Part shown: positions 1 through 6,022 of the stretch, piece after piece
How positions within the stretch are numbered: the first letter of the stretch is position 1
Layout: each line of letters begins with the position of its first letter
DNA from: an uncultured Porphyromonadaceae bacterium
Lineage (GTDB): Bacteria; Bacteroidota; Bacteroidia; Bacteroidales; Muribaculaceae
DNA: 10,366 nucleotides
Direction: 5' to 3'
Assembly: GCA_900550395.1 (NCBI GenBank)
Contig: URSD01000058.1
Location: forward strand, 1-10,366
Program-made: the position numbers and the translations under genes
The notes under the pieces: model-generated
Database searches by the model: none
What the model was told of the DNA's origin: nothing
The model's input: the letters and a program-made list of their open reading frames with translations, nothing else

Positions 1-207
1 AATTATTGGCTAAAAGACAATTGCCCTCAGTTTAAAGCCTGGGGACAGGGCTACTATGCATCCACCATATCGCCGAGCGCCATCGGACAGGTGACCGATT
101 ACATCAACGCGCAGCCTGAGCATCACAGAAAGCGCCCGTTTGTAGATGAGCTTAAGGCCATGGGTGAATTATGGTCTCTGGGATACCATCCGAATGACCT
201 TTTATAG
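1..207 (+). CDS. IS200/IS605-type (Y1 HUH) transposase, C-terminal part
   Basis: Frame 1 is open from the first base to a TAG at 205-207 and gives 68 codons; the N-terminus lies outside the window. The residues WGQGYYASTISPSAIG followed by VTDYINAQPEHH match the C-terminal half of Y1 single-strand transposases of the IS200 type. In this family a single catalytic tyrosine sits in a Y-x-x-x-Q helix motif, and YINAQ at residues 38-42 of the visible part fits it. The HUH metal-binding motif would lie upstream and cannot be checked. These enzymes cut and join single-stranded DNA at hairpin ends. A domesticated REP-associated (RAYT) homologue is an alternative to a mobile IS. The family call is fairly secure; whether the element is intact or mobile is unknown. 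Confidence 0.8.
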   Translation, partial: NYWLKDNCPQFKAWGQGYYASTISPSAIGQVTDYINAQPEHHRKRPFVDELKAMGELWSLGYHPNDLL

Positions 208-214
208 TCGACCG

Positions 215-226
215 GGACCAAGGTCC
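215..226. repeat. Short palindrome just after the transposase stop
   Basis: GGACC, a two-base spacer and GGTCC form a perfect 5-bp inverted repeat 8 bp after the transposase stop codon. IS200-family right ends carry a subterminal hairpin close to the transposase gene, so this could be part of such an end. The stem is short and the loop too tight for the full stem to close, so this is only suggestive. Confidence 0.3.
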
Positions 227-230
227 GTAA

Positions 231-1043
231 ACACGCGATTTCGTCAAGGAATTCGGAGTATTCAAAGCCGAATCCTGGAGCGAGGCGCGTTCGGGCGCAG
301 TCACCGTAAAGACCGACCGACCCACGGCGGTAAACGTCTTTGCCGAAATAAACGGCCGACGCTTCATATTCGCATCACTCGGCAGCGTGAACGGCACGGA
401 CAACAGTCTGACCGACTGCTCGGACGCCATTTTCCAGATTTCGCTGGGCAATGGCGGAGTGGTATCCGAACCGGACTGGAGCAAGATGCTCAACACGGGC
501 CAGGACGACGGCCACCGCGGCCGCGCCGTAAGTTTCTGCATACCCGTTGCCAAGGAAGGCACACCTGCGTTCGACCCGCTTACACCGCCGCAGGACCTGG
601 GCGACAACAACCAGACGATGCGCGGATTCTGGGTGCTCGTAGACAAGGAGGACAAGCTCTACCACGAACTGCTGAATCTGGAGTTTGATCCAACTCCGCT
701 GGAGGACGAATATGTAGGCGACCGGCTTCATCGCCGCCTGGCCGAGACCCAGCATGCCTTCAAGCCATTCAGCGGCTCGCTGGGCGACGGTGTCTATCGT
801 GTGGACGCTCCCATCAACGACAACAAGAGCATAGCCCCGCAGATGCTCATGTGCCACTACAGCTGGCGATGGTGTCTTGAACGCGTCAATATAGCAAACG
901 CCTACACCAGCTTCTCGGCGTGGATAAGAGGTGAACGCAAGCAGTGGCACAACAACGACGCCACGGCGGACATCGGTCAGGGCGAAAACGGATTTTACCA
1001 GCATATGCTGTACGACGCCGAGACGCCCAACTGGAAAGAATAA
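231..1043 (+). pseudogene. 5'-truncated LruC/DUF4114-DUF4842-like secreted protein remnant
   Basis: Frame 3 is open from just after a TAA at 228-230 to a TAA at 1041-1043 (270 codons). Protein-like sequence starts at once (RDFVKEFGVFKAESW), with no start codon at the 5' end. The first possible starts are a GTG at 387 and an ATG at 486, both inside the conserved part. Residues 43-68 (RRFIFASLGS, then NGTDNSLTDCSDAIFQI) resemble the 'FEDL...D-x-D-[YF]-N-D-x-x-F' core of DUF4114/LruC proteins, with key residues altered. Near the end NIANAYTSFSAWIRG resembles the AY-x-x-F-x-x-W element of LruC (DUF4842) C-termini. Such proteins are secreted in Bacteroidetes and their function is unclear. No signal peptide remains. 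The abutting transposase suggests the 5' end was lost by insertion or rearrangement. The family is a tentative call from motif memory. If expressed, GTG 387 would give 218 residues. Confidence 0.5.
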
Positions 1044-1120
1044 GCGGTTAGCTCTGATGGAGAGAAACAGAACGACATAAGGTCAGAAGGAACATAAATT
1101 TCATATTATCAGCAAAGTCG

Positions 1121-1154
1121 TGCAACCCGCCATCCGGCGGGTTGTATCATTTTT
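1121..1154 (+). terminator. Rho-independent terminator after the truncated gene
   Basis: CAACCCGCC (1123-1131), loop ATCC and GGCGGGTTG (1136-1144) form a perfect 9-bp GC-rich stem. It can be extended by one G-T and one T-A pair, and is followed by TCATTTTT. It lies 80 bp after the stop at 1043 and reads in the same direction, so it would end transcripts of the upstream remnant. Confidence 0.8.
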
Positions 1155-1163
1155 GCGGGCTTT

Positions 1164-1197
1164 CCCCGGGTACGGCGCTGCGCGCCTTAACCCGGGG
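1164..1197. repeat. Nested GC palindrome between convergent genes
   Basis: CCCCGGGT (1164-1171) pairs with ACCCGGGG (1190-1197). Inside it GGCGC (1174-1178) pairs with GCGCC (1182-1186) around a TGC loop. The result is a long two-part stem able to fold on either strand. No T-run follows, so it is not a standard terminator. It could be a dispersed palindromic repeat. Confidence 0.55.
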
Positions 1198-1208
1198 CTA
1201 TCCGGATT

Positions 1209-1230
1209 TTACCCGCCATGCGGCGGGTAA
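1209..1230. repeat. Palindrome just downstream of the helicase stop
   Basis: TTACCCGCC, loop ATGC and GGCGGGTAA form a perfect 9-bp stem 8 bp beyond the stop of the minus-strand operon. Its core is nearly the same as that of the terminator stem at 1123-1144. Read on the minus strand it is followed by AAAAT rather than a T-run, so termination is possible but not of the classical kind. Confidence 0.5.
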
Positions 1231-1238
1231 TGGGACGG

Positions 1239-2651
1239 TCAGGTGGCGAGGAGAGCGTCGGGTGGTGCTATGAGGTAGAGGTGCTCGCGGGCGCGGCTGA
1301 CGGCGGTGTAGAGCCAGCGGTAGAGTTCGGTGCCGAGGGCGTCGTCGGGTATGTAGCTGAGGTCGACGAACACGTTTTTCCACTGGCCGCCCTGAGCCTT
1401 GTGGCATGTCATGGAGTAGGCGTACTTCACCTGGAGGGCGTTCCAGTAGGGGTTGTCGCGCAGCTGACGCATCAGTTGCTCCGGGGCGCCTGCCATGCCG
1501 GCCTCGCGGGCCAGCTCACAGCAGAGCTGCTGCATGCGCTCGTAGGGCATGGCGGCCGTCTCGGAGGCGAGGGTGTCGAGCATAAGCTTGGCGTCGAACT
1601 CGGCCTCGCCGCCGCTGCCGCCCACGGCCAGACGCACGTCGGCGAACTGAAGGCCGTAGCGCCACTCCGTGCCGTAGAGGCGCACGACGCGCACGATGTC
1701 GCCGTTGGCAACGAAATCGAGTCCGCGCACCTGCCGCGCCCAGAAGTAATTGTTTTTCGCCACGATGAGCATTTCGTCGCGGGTAAGTATTTCCTCGCGG
1801 TAGAGCACCTCGCCGCGGATGGCACGGTTGTAGTCGGTGGCGCGGCGGTTGCTGCGCGAGATGAGCAGCGTCTCCTCCAGGCCGTCGCGGGCATAGGCCG
1901 TATCGAGCACTTCGGGGAGGTCCTCGCCGCTGACGATGCTGACGTCGGGAAAACCGTCGGCACGCAGCTGCGGCACGGCAGAGGCGCCTGCGGCGAGCGC
2001 GCGGCGCAGGGCCGTGGCGTTGCTGAGGATGCCCGAGCGTGCGCCCTGACGCATGGTGGCCGTCATGGTGGCGCGCGAGGGGCGCAGCCCCATGCTGCGG
2101 AGCACGTCGGGATTCATGGCCGGCGACTCGGCGGAGCCTACGGGCGGGAGCTGGGCGGTGTCGCCAATGAGTATCAGACGGCAGTTGTCGCCGGTGTAGA
2201 CGTACTGCACGAGGTCCTCCAGGAGGTTGTAGCGCTCGCCGGTGTCGGCACCTCCGATCATGGACGCCTCGTCGACGATGAAGATGGTGTTGGCCGCACG
2301 GTTCTCCACGAGTGCGGGGCCGTCGCCGGCCTGCGCGGCGGCGGTGTGGCGATAGATGCGGCGATGGATGGTATAGGCCGGGCGCTGCGCAAAGGTGCCG
2401 AACACCTTGGCCGCACGACCCGTGGGAGCCATGAGCACACAGCTCATGCCCACCGCCGGGAGAGCGCGCACCAGTGCGCCCGTGAGCGACGTCTTGCCCG
2501 TGCCGGCGTAGCCGTTGAGTATGAATGCCGCTGTCTCGGGCACGCCTGGAGCGCAGAAACGCGACAGCGCGCCGATGACGGCGCGCTGCTGCGGGTTCGG
2601 CTCATAGGGCAGGTTGCGGATTATCTCCGCCGCAAACTCCTCCGAGGTCAT
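1239..2651 (-). CDS. RecD/Dda-like SF1B ATP-dependent DNA helicase
   Basis: A 470-residue superfamily 1B helicase, expected to translocate 5'-3' on single-stranded DNA using ATP. Visible motifs in order: Q-motif region NPQQ (19-22), Walker A GYAGTGKTS (47-55), motif Ia APTGRAA (75-81), Walker B IVDEAS (125-130), motif III GDTAQLPPVG (163-172), MRQ near 200 (motif IV), then TCHKAQGGQW (415-424) and TAVSRAREHLY (449-459) as the C-terminal motifs V and VI. It lacks the long N-terminal region of RecD2 proteins, so it is nearer to compact Dda-like forms often annotated as 'ATP-dependent RecD-like helicase' in Bacteroidetes. It is the last gene of the operon, starting 4 bp after the cysS stop, which suggests translational coupling. 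Its role in repair or replication restart is inferred from family only. Confidence 0.9.
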   Translation of the reverse strand: MTSEEFAAEIIRNLPYEPNPQQRAVIGALSRFCAPGVPETAAFILNGYAGTGKTSLTGALVRALPAVGMSCVLMAPTGRAAKVFGTFAQRPAYTIHRRIYRHTAAAQAGDGPALVENRAANTIFIVDEASMIGGADTGERYNLLEDLVQYVYTGDNCRLILIGDTAQLPPVGSAESPAMNPDVLRSMGLRPSRATMTATMRQGARSGILSNATALRRALAAGASAVPQLRADGFPDVSIVSGEDLPEVLDTAYARDGLEETLLISRSNRRATDYNRAIRGEVLYREEILTRDEMLIVAKNNYFWARQVRGLDFVANGDIVRVVRLYGTEWRYGLQFADVRLAVGGSGGEAEFDAKLMLDTLASETAAMPYERMQQLCCELAREAGMAGAPEQLMRQLRDNPYWNALQVKYAYSMTCHKAQGGQWKNVFVDLSYIPDDALGTELYRWLYTAVSRAREHLYLIAPPDALLAT

Positions 2652-2655
2652 CGTG

Positions 2656-4143
2656 TCACTTTCTGACGCTCCATTCCCAGCCGTCCTTGGTGTCCTTGAC
2701 GTCGAAGCCGATGGCGGCGAGGCGGTCGCGGATAAGGTCGCTGGTGGCCCAGTCCTTGTTCTTCTTGGCCTGGGCGCGCATTTCGAGAATGAAGTCGACG
2801 GCCTGTTCGAGGGGCTTGGTGTCGGCTCCCTGCTGCGCGGCTGCTCCCTCGGGCAGGATGCCGAGGATGTCGGTCATGTAGGTGTCGACGATGCGGCGCA
2901 GGCCCTCGATGTCGGCGGCGCTGAGGCGCAGCGAGCCGTCGTTAGCCTTGTTGACGGTGGATGCGATGTCGAAGAGTCCGGCGATTACCAGCGGCGTATT
3001 GAAGTCGTCGTCCATGGCCTGCTGCAGGCGTGCCTCGACGGCGGCGAGGTCCAGGGCGTCGGCGTCGGCGGCCGGCTTCAGTGCGCAGAGGCGTCGGTAA
3101 GCCTCGTTGAGGCGCGCGAGGGCTTTCTCGGAAGCCTGCAGGGCCTCGTTGCTGAAGTCGACGGTGCCGCGGTAATGGGCCTGAAGGATAAAGAAACGGA
3201 TAGTCATGGGCGAGTAGGCCTGCTCCAGCAGCGGGTGCGAGCCGGTGAAGAACTCGTCGAGGGTGATGAAGTTGCCGAGCGACTTGCCCATCTTCTGTCC
3301 GTTGATGGTAATCATGTTGTTGTGCATCCAGTAGCGGACGGCGTCGGCGCCGTTGTGGGCAACGCTCTGGGCTATCTCGCACTCATGGTGGGGGAACTTG
3401 AGGTCCATGCCTCCGCCGTGGATGTCGAAGACGGTGCCGAGGTACTTCTCGCTCATGGTGGAGCACTCGAGGTGCCAGCCGGGGAAGCCGTCGCTCCAGG
3501 GCGAAGGCCAGTGCATGATGTGCTCCGGCGCGGCCTTCTTCCAGAGGGCGAAGTCGGCGGGATTGTGTTTCTCGCTCTGTCCGTCCAGCTCGCGTGTGGC
3601 CGAGAGGAGTTCGTCGATGTTGCGTCCCGAGAGGCGTCCGTAGCCGTGGTCGGCGTTGAACTTGGGCACGTCGAAGTAGACGGAGCCGTCGCTGACGTAG
3701 GCATAGCCGGCGTCGAGAATCTTCTTTATGTACTCTATCTGCTCGATGATGTGGCCCGAGGCATGGGGTTCGATGTCGGGGGGCAGCACGTTGAGGGCGT
3801 CCATGGCGCGGTGGTAGCGCGTGAGGTAGTGCTGCACCACCTCCATGGGCTCAAGCTGCTCCAGGCGCGCCTTCTTGGCAATCTTGTCCTCGCCGTCGTC
3901 GGCATCGTGCTCGAGATGACCCACGTCGGTGATGTTGCGGACGTAGCGCACCTTGTAGCCGAGATAGCGCAGATAGCGGGCCACGACGTCGAAGGTGATG
4001 GCGGGACGAGCGTGACCCAGATGGCCGTCGCCGTAGACGGTGGGACCGCACACGTACATGCCCACACGCCCCGGAGTCAGCGGCTCGAAGGGCTGCTTGA
4101 TGCGTCGCAGCGAGTTGTAGATGACGAGTTCGTTCTCCCTCAT
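2656..4143 (-). CDS. cysS: Cysteinyl-tRNA synthetase
   Basis: Class I aminoacyl-tRNA synthetase that joins cysteine to tRNA-Cys in the cytoplasm; 495 residues from the ATG at 4143. The N-terminal stretch MYVCGPTVYGDGHLGHARPA holds the HIGH motif as HLGH (41-44) and the first zinc ligand, Cys32. Further likely zinc ligands are Cys227 in GWHLECS and His252 and Glu256 in FPHHECEIAQ. The KMSKS loop is KMGKS (284-288), as remembered for Bacteroides homologues. The C-terminal domain with NPADFALWK upstream is complete, so the enzyme looks functional. A GTG two codons earlier (4149) is also possible, but ATG gives the usual MRENELVIYN start. It lies 10 bp after the DUF3467 gene and 4 bp before the helicase gene, in the same operon. 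Confidence 0.97.
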   Translation of the reverse strand: MRENELVIYNSLRRIKQPFEPLTPGRVGMYVCGPTVYGDGHLGHARPAITFDVVARYLRYLGYKVRYVRNITDVGHLEHDADDGEDKIAKKARLEQLEPMEVVQHYLTRYHRAMDALNVLPPDIEPHASGHIIEQIEYIKKILDAGYAYVSDGSVYFDVPKFNADHGYGRLSGRNIDELLSATRELDGQSEKHNPADFALWKKAAPEHIMHWPSPWSDGFPGWHLECSTMSEKYLGTVFDIHGGGMDLKFPHHECEIAQSVAHNGADAVRYWMHNNMITINGQKMGKSLGNFITLDEFFTGSHPLLEQAYSPMTIRFFILQAHYRGTVDFSNEALQASEKALARLNEAYRRLCALKPAADADALDLAAVEARLQQAMDDDFNTPLVIAGLFDIASTVNKANDGSLRLSAADIEGLRRIVDTYMTDILGILPEGAAAQQGADTKPLEQAVDFILEMRAQAKKNKDWATSDLIRDRLAAIGFDVKDTKDGWEWSVRK

Positions 4144-4153
4144 AACCACAGAT

Positions 4154-4465
4154 TTATGCCATGAACGGATTGGGGAGGTCGCCCTTGAGTCCGCCCTGCG
4201 GGCCCTTGGACTGACGGGGCTTGATCTCGCCGAAAGTGGCCTCGTACTTGCGGAGGTTGTCGGCGAGTGCAGCCATGAGGTTCTTGGCGTTCTCGGGCGT
4301 CATGATGATGCGGCTCTGCACCTTGGCCTGAGGCATATTGGGAGCCATGGCGATGAAATCGACGAAAAATTCGTTGGGCGAGTGGCTGATTACGGCGAGG
4401 TTGCTGTAGTGTCCGGCGGCCACTTCGGGAGTGATTTCTATCTTTAGTTCCTTTTTGTTTTCCAT
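4154..4465 (-). CDS. DUF3467 family protein
   Basis: A small acidic-to-neutral protein of 103 residues beginning MENKKELKIEITPEVA. The order of elements (beta-rich start, AGHYSNLAVISHSPNEFFVDFI, then QSRIIMTPENAKNLMAALADNL) matches the DUF3467 family, which is widespread in Bacteroidetes and has no established function. No signal peptide or membrane segment is visible, so it should be cytoplasmic. The tail is rich in Gly, Pro and Lys and probably disordered. It starts 19 bp after the lipoprotein stop and ends 10 bp before cysS, within the operon. The family call is good; the function is unknown. Confidence 0.85.
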   Translation of the reverse strand: MENKKELKIEITPEVAAGHYSNLAVISHSPNEFFVDFIAMAPNMPQAKVQSRIIMTPENAKNLMAALADNLRKYEATFGEIKPRQSKGPQGGLKGDLPNPFMA

Positions 4466-4484
4466 GTCTTATGTCGTTTAAATA

Positions 4485-5192
4485 TTATTCAATAGGCTTG
4501 ATGGTGCCTGCGTCTATCTTGTTGAAGGTGAGGGTGTCGAGGCCGGCGTCGCCCTTGTAGGCCACGCGTATGCCCTTGACGTCGGCGGGCGCGATGACGT
4601 CGGTGACGTCGAAGCTGACGCGTCCCTGGCGGTACTCGCCCTCCTGCACGTCGCTCTCGATAAAGAGCGCGAGGACGGGATAGGCGGGGTCCTTGGGGTT
4701 GGCTGCCTCTGTGAGGCAGAGGTTCTTGAGGTTACGGCTGACGGGTATGCGGAAGACCATGTTGAGGTAGCCTCCGGTGCGCTTCATCTCCTCCATCTTG
4801 ACGGGAGTGGATAGGCGTGCGCTGTTGGCCGCGGTGGCCTCGACGGGCTTGCCGCCGGTGACGTTGACGAAGTTGTAGAGCTTGCCGGCACCGCTGACGT
4901 ACTGCTTGCCGCTTTCGGTGGTGTAGGCCATGAAGACGCGGTCGCCGGTCTTTATCTGCTTGTCGGTGAACGTCTGTGCGAAGGTGATGACGGCGCTGCC
5001 GGCGTCGCCCTCGCGCTGCACGGTGAAGCTGCATGCCGAGGCATCGGAGCCGTTGTAGGTGGCGAAGTTGTAGAAAGCGCCGGTGGGCAGCGGCGGATTG
5101 ACGGGTGTGCTGTCGCTGTCGGCGCAGGAGGCGATGCCGAAGACGGCAAGCACAGCGGCCGAGGCAGTCAGGAGAGTTTTTAATGCGTTCAT
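4485..5192 (-). CDS. NigD-like outer-membrane lipoprotein
   Basis: A 235-residue exported lipoprotein. The N-terminus (MNALKTLLTASAAVLAVFG) is a type II signal peptide ending in the lipobox IASC, with Cys23 as the lipidated residue. The acidic residues just after it (ADSDS) fit the lipoprotein export signal that sends Bacteroidetes lipoproteins to the cell surface. The body has a first beta-rich part (about 40-100, with TGDRVFMAYTT) and a second part (about 125-230, with GGYLNMVFRIP, then GRVSFDVTDVI). This order resembles NigD-like proteins, a Bacteroidetes family first named from a nigrescin bacteriocin locus and of unclear function. Its ATG overlaps the stop of the ABC ATPase gene by 4 bp (ATGA), so the two are likely coupled. 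The lipoprotein call is firm; NigD-like is a motif-level judgement. Confidence 0.75.
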   Translation of the reverse strand: MNALKTLLTASAAVLAVFGIASCADSDSTPVNPPLPTGAFYNFATYNGSDASACSFTVQREGDAGSAVITFAQTFTDKQIKTGDRVFMAYTTESGKQYVSGAGKLYNFVNVTGGKPVEATAANSARLSTPVKMEEMKRTGGYLNMVFRIPVSRNLKNLCLTEAANPKDPAYPVLALFIESDVQEGEYRQGRVSFDVTDVIAPADVKGIRVAYKGDAGLDTLTFNKIDAGTIKPIE

Positions 5193-5878
5193 TGTATGAT
5201 AATTGTACTGTTATTGGAATCGGCCGGCGCGGCTATGCGTCCGTCGGCCATGCGTATGGTGCGGTCGCAGTCGGCCGCGAGAGATTCGTCGTGAGTGACA
5301 ATGAGGAAAGTGGCACCGAGGTCGCGGCGCAGGTCGAAGAAGAGGCGGTGCAGCTCGGAACGGTTGTGCGAGTCGAGGCTGCCCGAGGGCTCGTCGGCGA
5401 GGATGACGGAAGGTCGGTTGACGAGTGCGCGGGCCACGGCTCCGCGCTGGGCCTCGCCGCCGGAGAGCTGCGCGGGGCGGTGGTCGGCCCGGTCGGCGAG
5501 GCCGAGGTAGCCGAGGAGTTCCTTGGCGCGGGCGAAGGCCTCGCGGCGCGTGCGGCCGGCAATGAGGGCGGGCATGGCGACGTTCTCGGCGAGGGTGAAC
5601 TCGGGGAGAAGGCGGTGGAGCTGGAAGACGAAGCCGATGTGGGCGTTGCGAAAGCGCGAGAGCTCGCGGTCGCCGAGAGTGAGGACGTCGGTGCCGTCGT
5701 AGAGCACGCTGCCGCGGTCGGGGCGGGAGAGTGTGCCGAGTATCTGGAGGAGTGTGGTCTTGCCTGCGCCGCTGGCTCCGACGAGGGCGACAATCTCACC
5801 GGCGGCGACTGAGATGTCGACGCCTTTCAGCACCTGAAGGTTGCCGAAGCTTTTGCAGATGTCGCGTGCCTGTATCAT
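5189..5878 (-). CDS. LolD-like ABC transporter ATP-binding protein
   Basis: A complete 229-residue ABC ATPase of the LolD/MacB type. It shows Walker A GASGAGKTT (34-42), Q-loop Gln86 in FVFQLHRLLPEFT, signature LSGGE (138-142), Walker B VILADEP (158-164) with D-loop SLD, and the switch His196 in VTHD. The FQxHxLLPEFTxxENV pattern is typical of LolD, which powers LolCE in moving lipoproteins out of the inner membrane. No permease gene is next to it, so its partner must be elsewhere. The neighbour in the operon is a lipoprotein, which fits but does not prove a lipoprotein-sorting role. ATG 5878 is preferred over ATG 5899: it gives the usual MIQARDICKSFG start, and the upstream start overlaps the predicted promoter. 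Confidence 0.88.
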   Translation of the reverse strand: MIQARDICKSFGNLQVLKGVDISVAAGEIVALVGASGAGKTTLLQILGTLSRPDRGSVLYDGTDVLTLGDRELSRFRNAHIGFVFQLHRLLPEFTLAENVAMPALIAGRTRREAFARAKELLGYLGLADRADHRPAQLSGGEAQRGAVARALVNRPSVILADEPSGSLDSHNRSELHRLFFDLRRDLGATFLIVTHDESLAADCDRTIRMADGRIAAPADSNNSTIIIQ

Positions 5879-5886
5879 TTGAAATG

Positions 5887-5916
5887 CAAAAATACGCATT
5901 TTGCAGGAGTCGGCAA
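5887..5916 (-). promoter_or_regulatory. Bacteroidetes-type promoter of the minus-strand operon
   Basis: On the minus strand TATTTTTG (5894-5887) matches the -7 consensus TAnnTTTG. A TTG (5916-5914) lies exactly 19 bp upstream, at the place of the -33 element. The box ends only 8 bp before the ATG at 5878, so the transcript would have a leader of a few bases at most. Confidence 0.6.
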
Positions 5917-5951
5917 GCGGTTTTTAGAAATTTTAGTTTATGGATGGCGGT

Positions 5952-5987
5952 CTTATAAGTCTTATAAGTCTTATAAATCTTATAAGT
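5952..5987. repeat. 9-bp tandem repeat, four units, palindromic core CTTATAAG
   Basis: Four contiguous 9-bp units CTTATAAGT start at 5952, 5961, 5970 and 5979; the third reads CTTATAAAT. Each full unit contains the 8-bp palindrome CTTATAAG. The array lies between the two divergent promoters and ends at the presumed -33 position of the priA promoter. A change in copy number would move distal sites by 9 bp per unit. It may be a protein-binding array or a neutral simple repeat. Confidence 0.85.
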
Positions 5988-6018
5988 TTTATGGGTTGCG
6001 GAGTTTTTTGTAACTTTG
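5987..6018 (+). promoter_or_regulatory. Bacteroidetes-type promoter of priA
   Basis: TAACTTTG (6011-6018) matches TAnnTTTG exactly. A weak -33 element (TTTTA, 5987-5991) sits 19 bp upstream, at the edge of the 9-bp repeat. The priA ATG at 6023 begins 5 bp after the box, so transcription should start at or very near the start codon. Confidence 0.6.
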
Positions 6019-6022
6019 GGGC

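Noticed and set aside
146..688. A 180-codon plus-strand frame overlapping the transposase end and truncated gene
   Set aside because: Its translation is Arg/Gly/Pro-rich and out of frame with the clearly protein-like frame 3 sequence from 231.
1218..4164. Long open frames on the plus strand (1218-2666 and 2614-4164) opposite the helicase and cysS genes
   Set aside because: They mirror strongly recognisable minus-strand genes, have low-complexity Val/Gly/Ala/His-rich translations and show no family motif; high GC content explains the lack of stops.
5952..5987. DnaA-box cluster or replication origin
   Set aside because: The units (CTTATAAGT) do not match TTATCCACA, and neither dnaA nor other origin genes are nearby; priA alone is not origin evidence.
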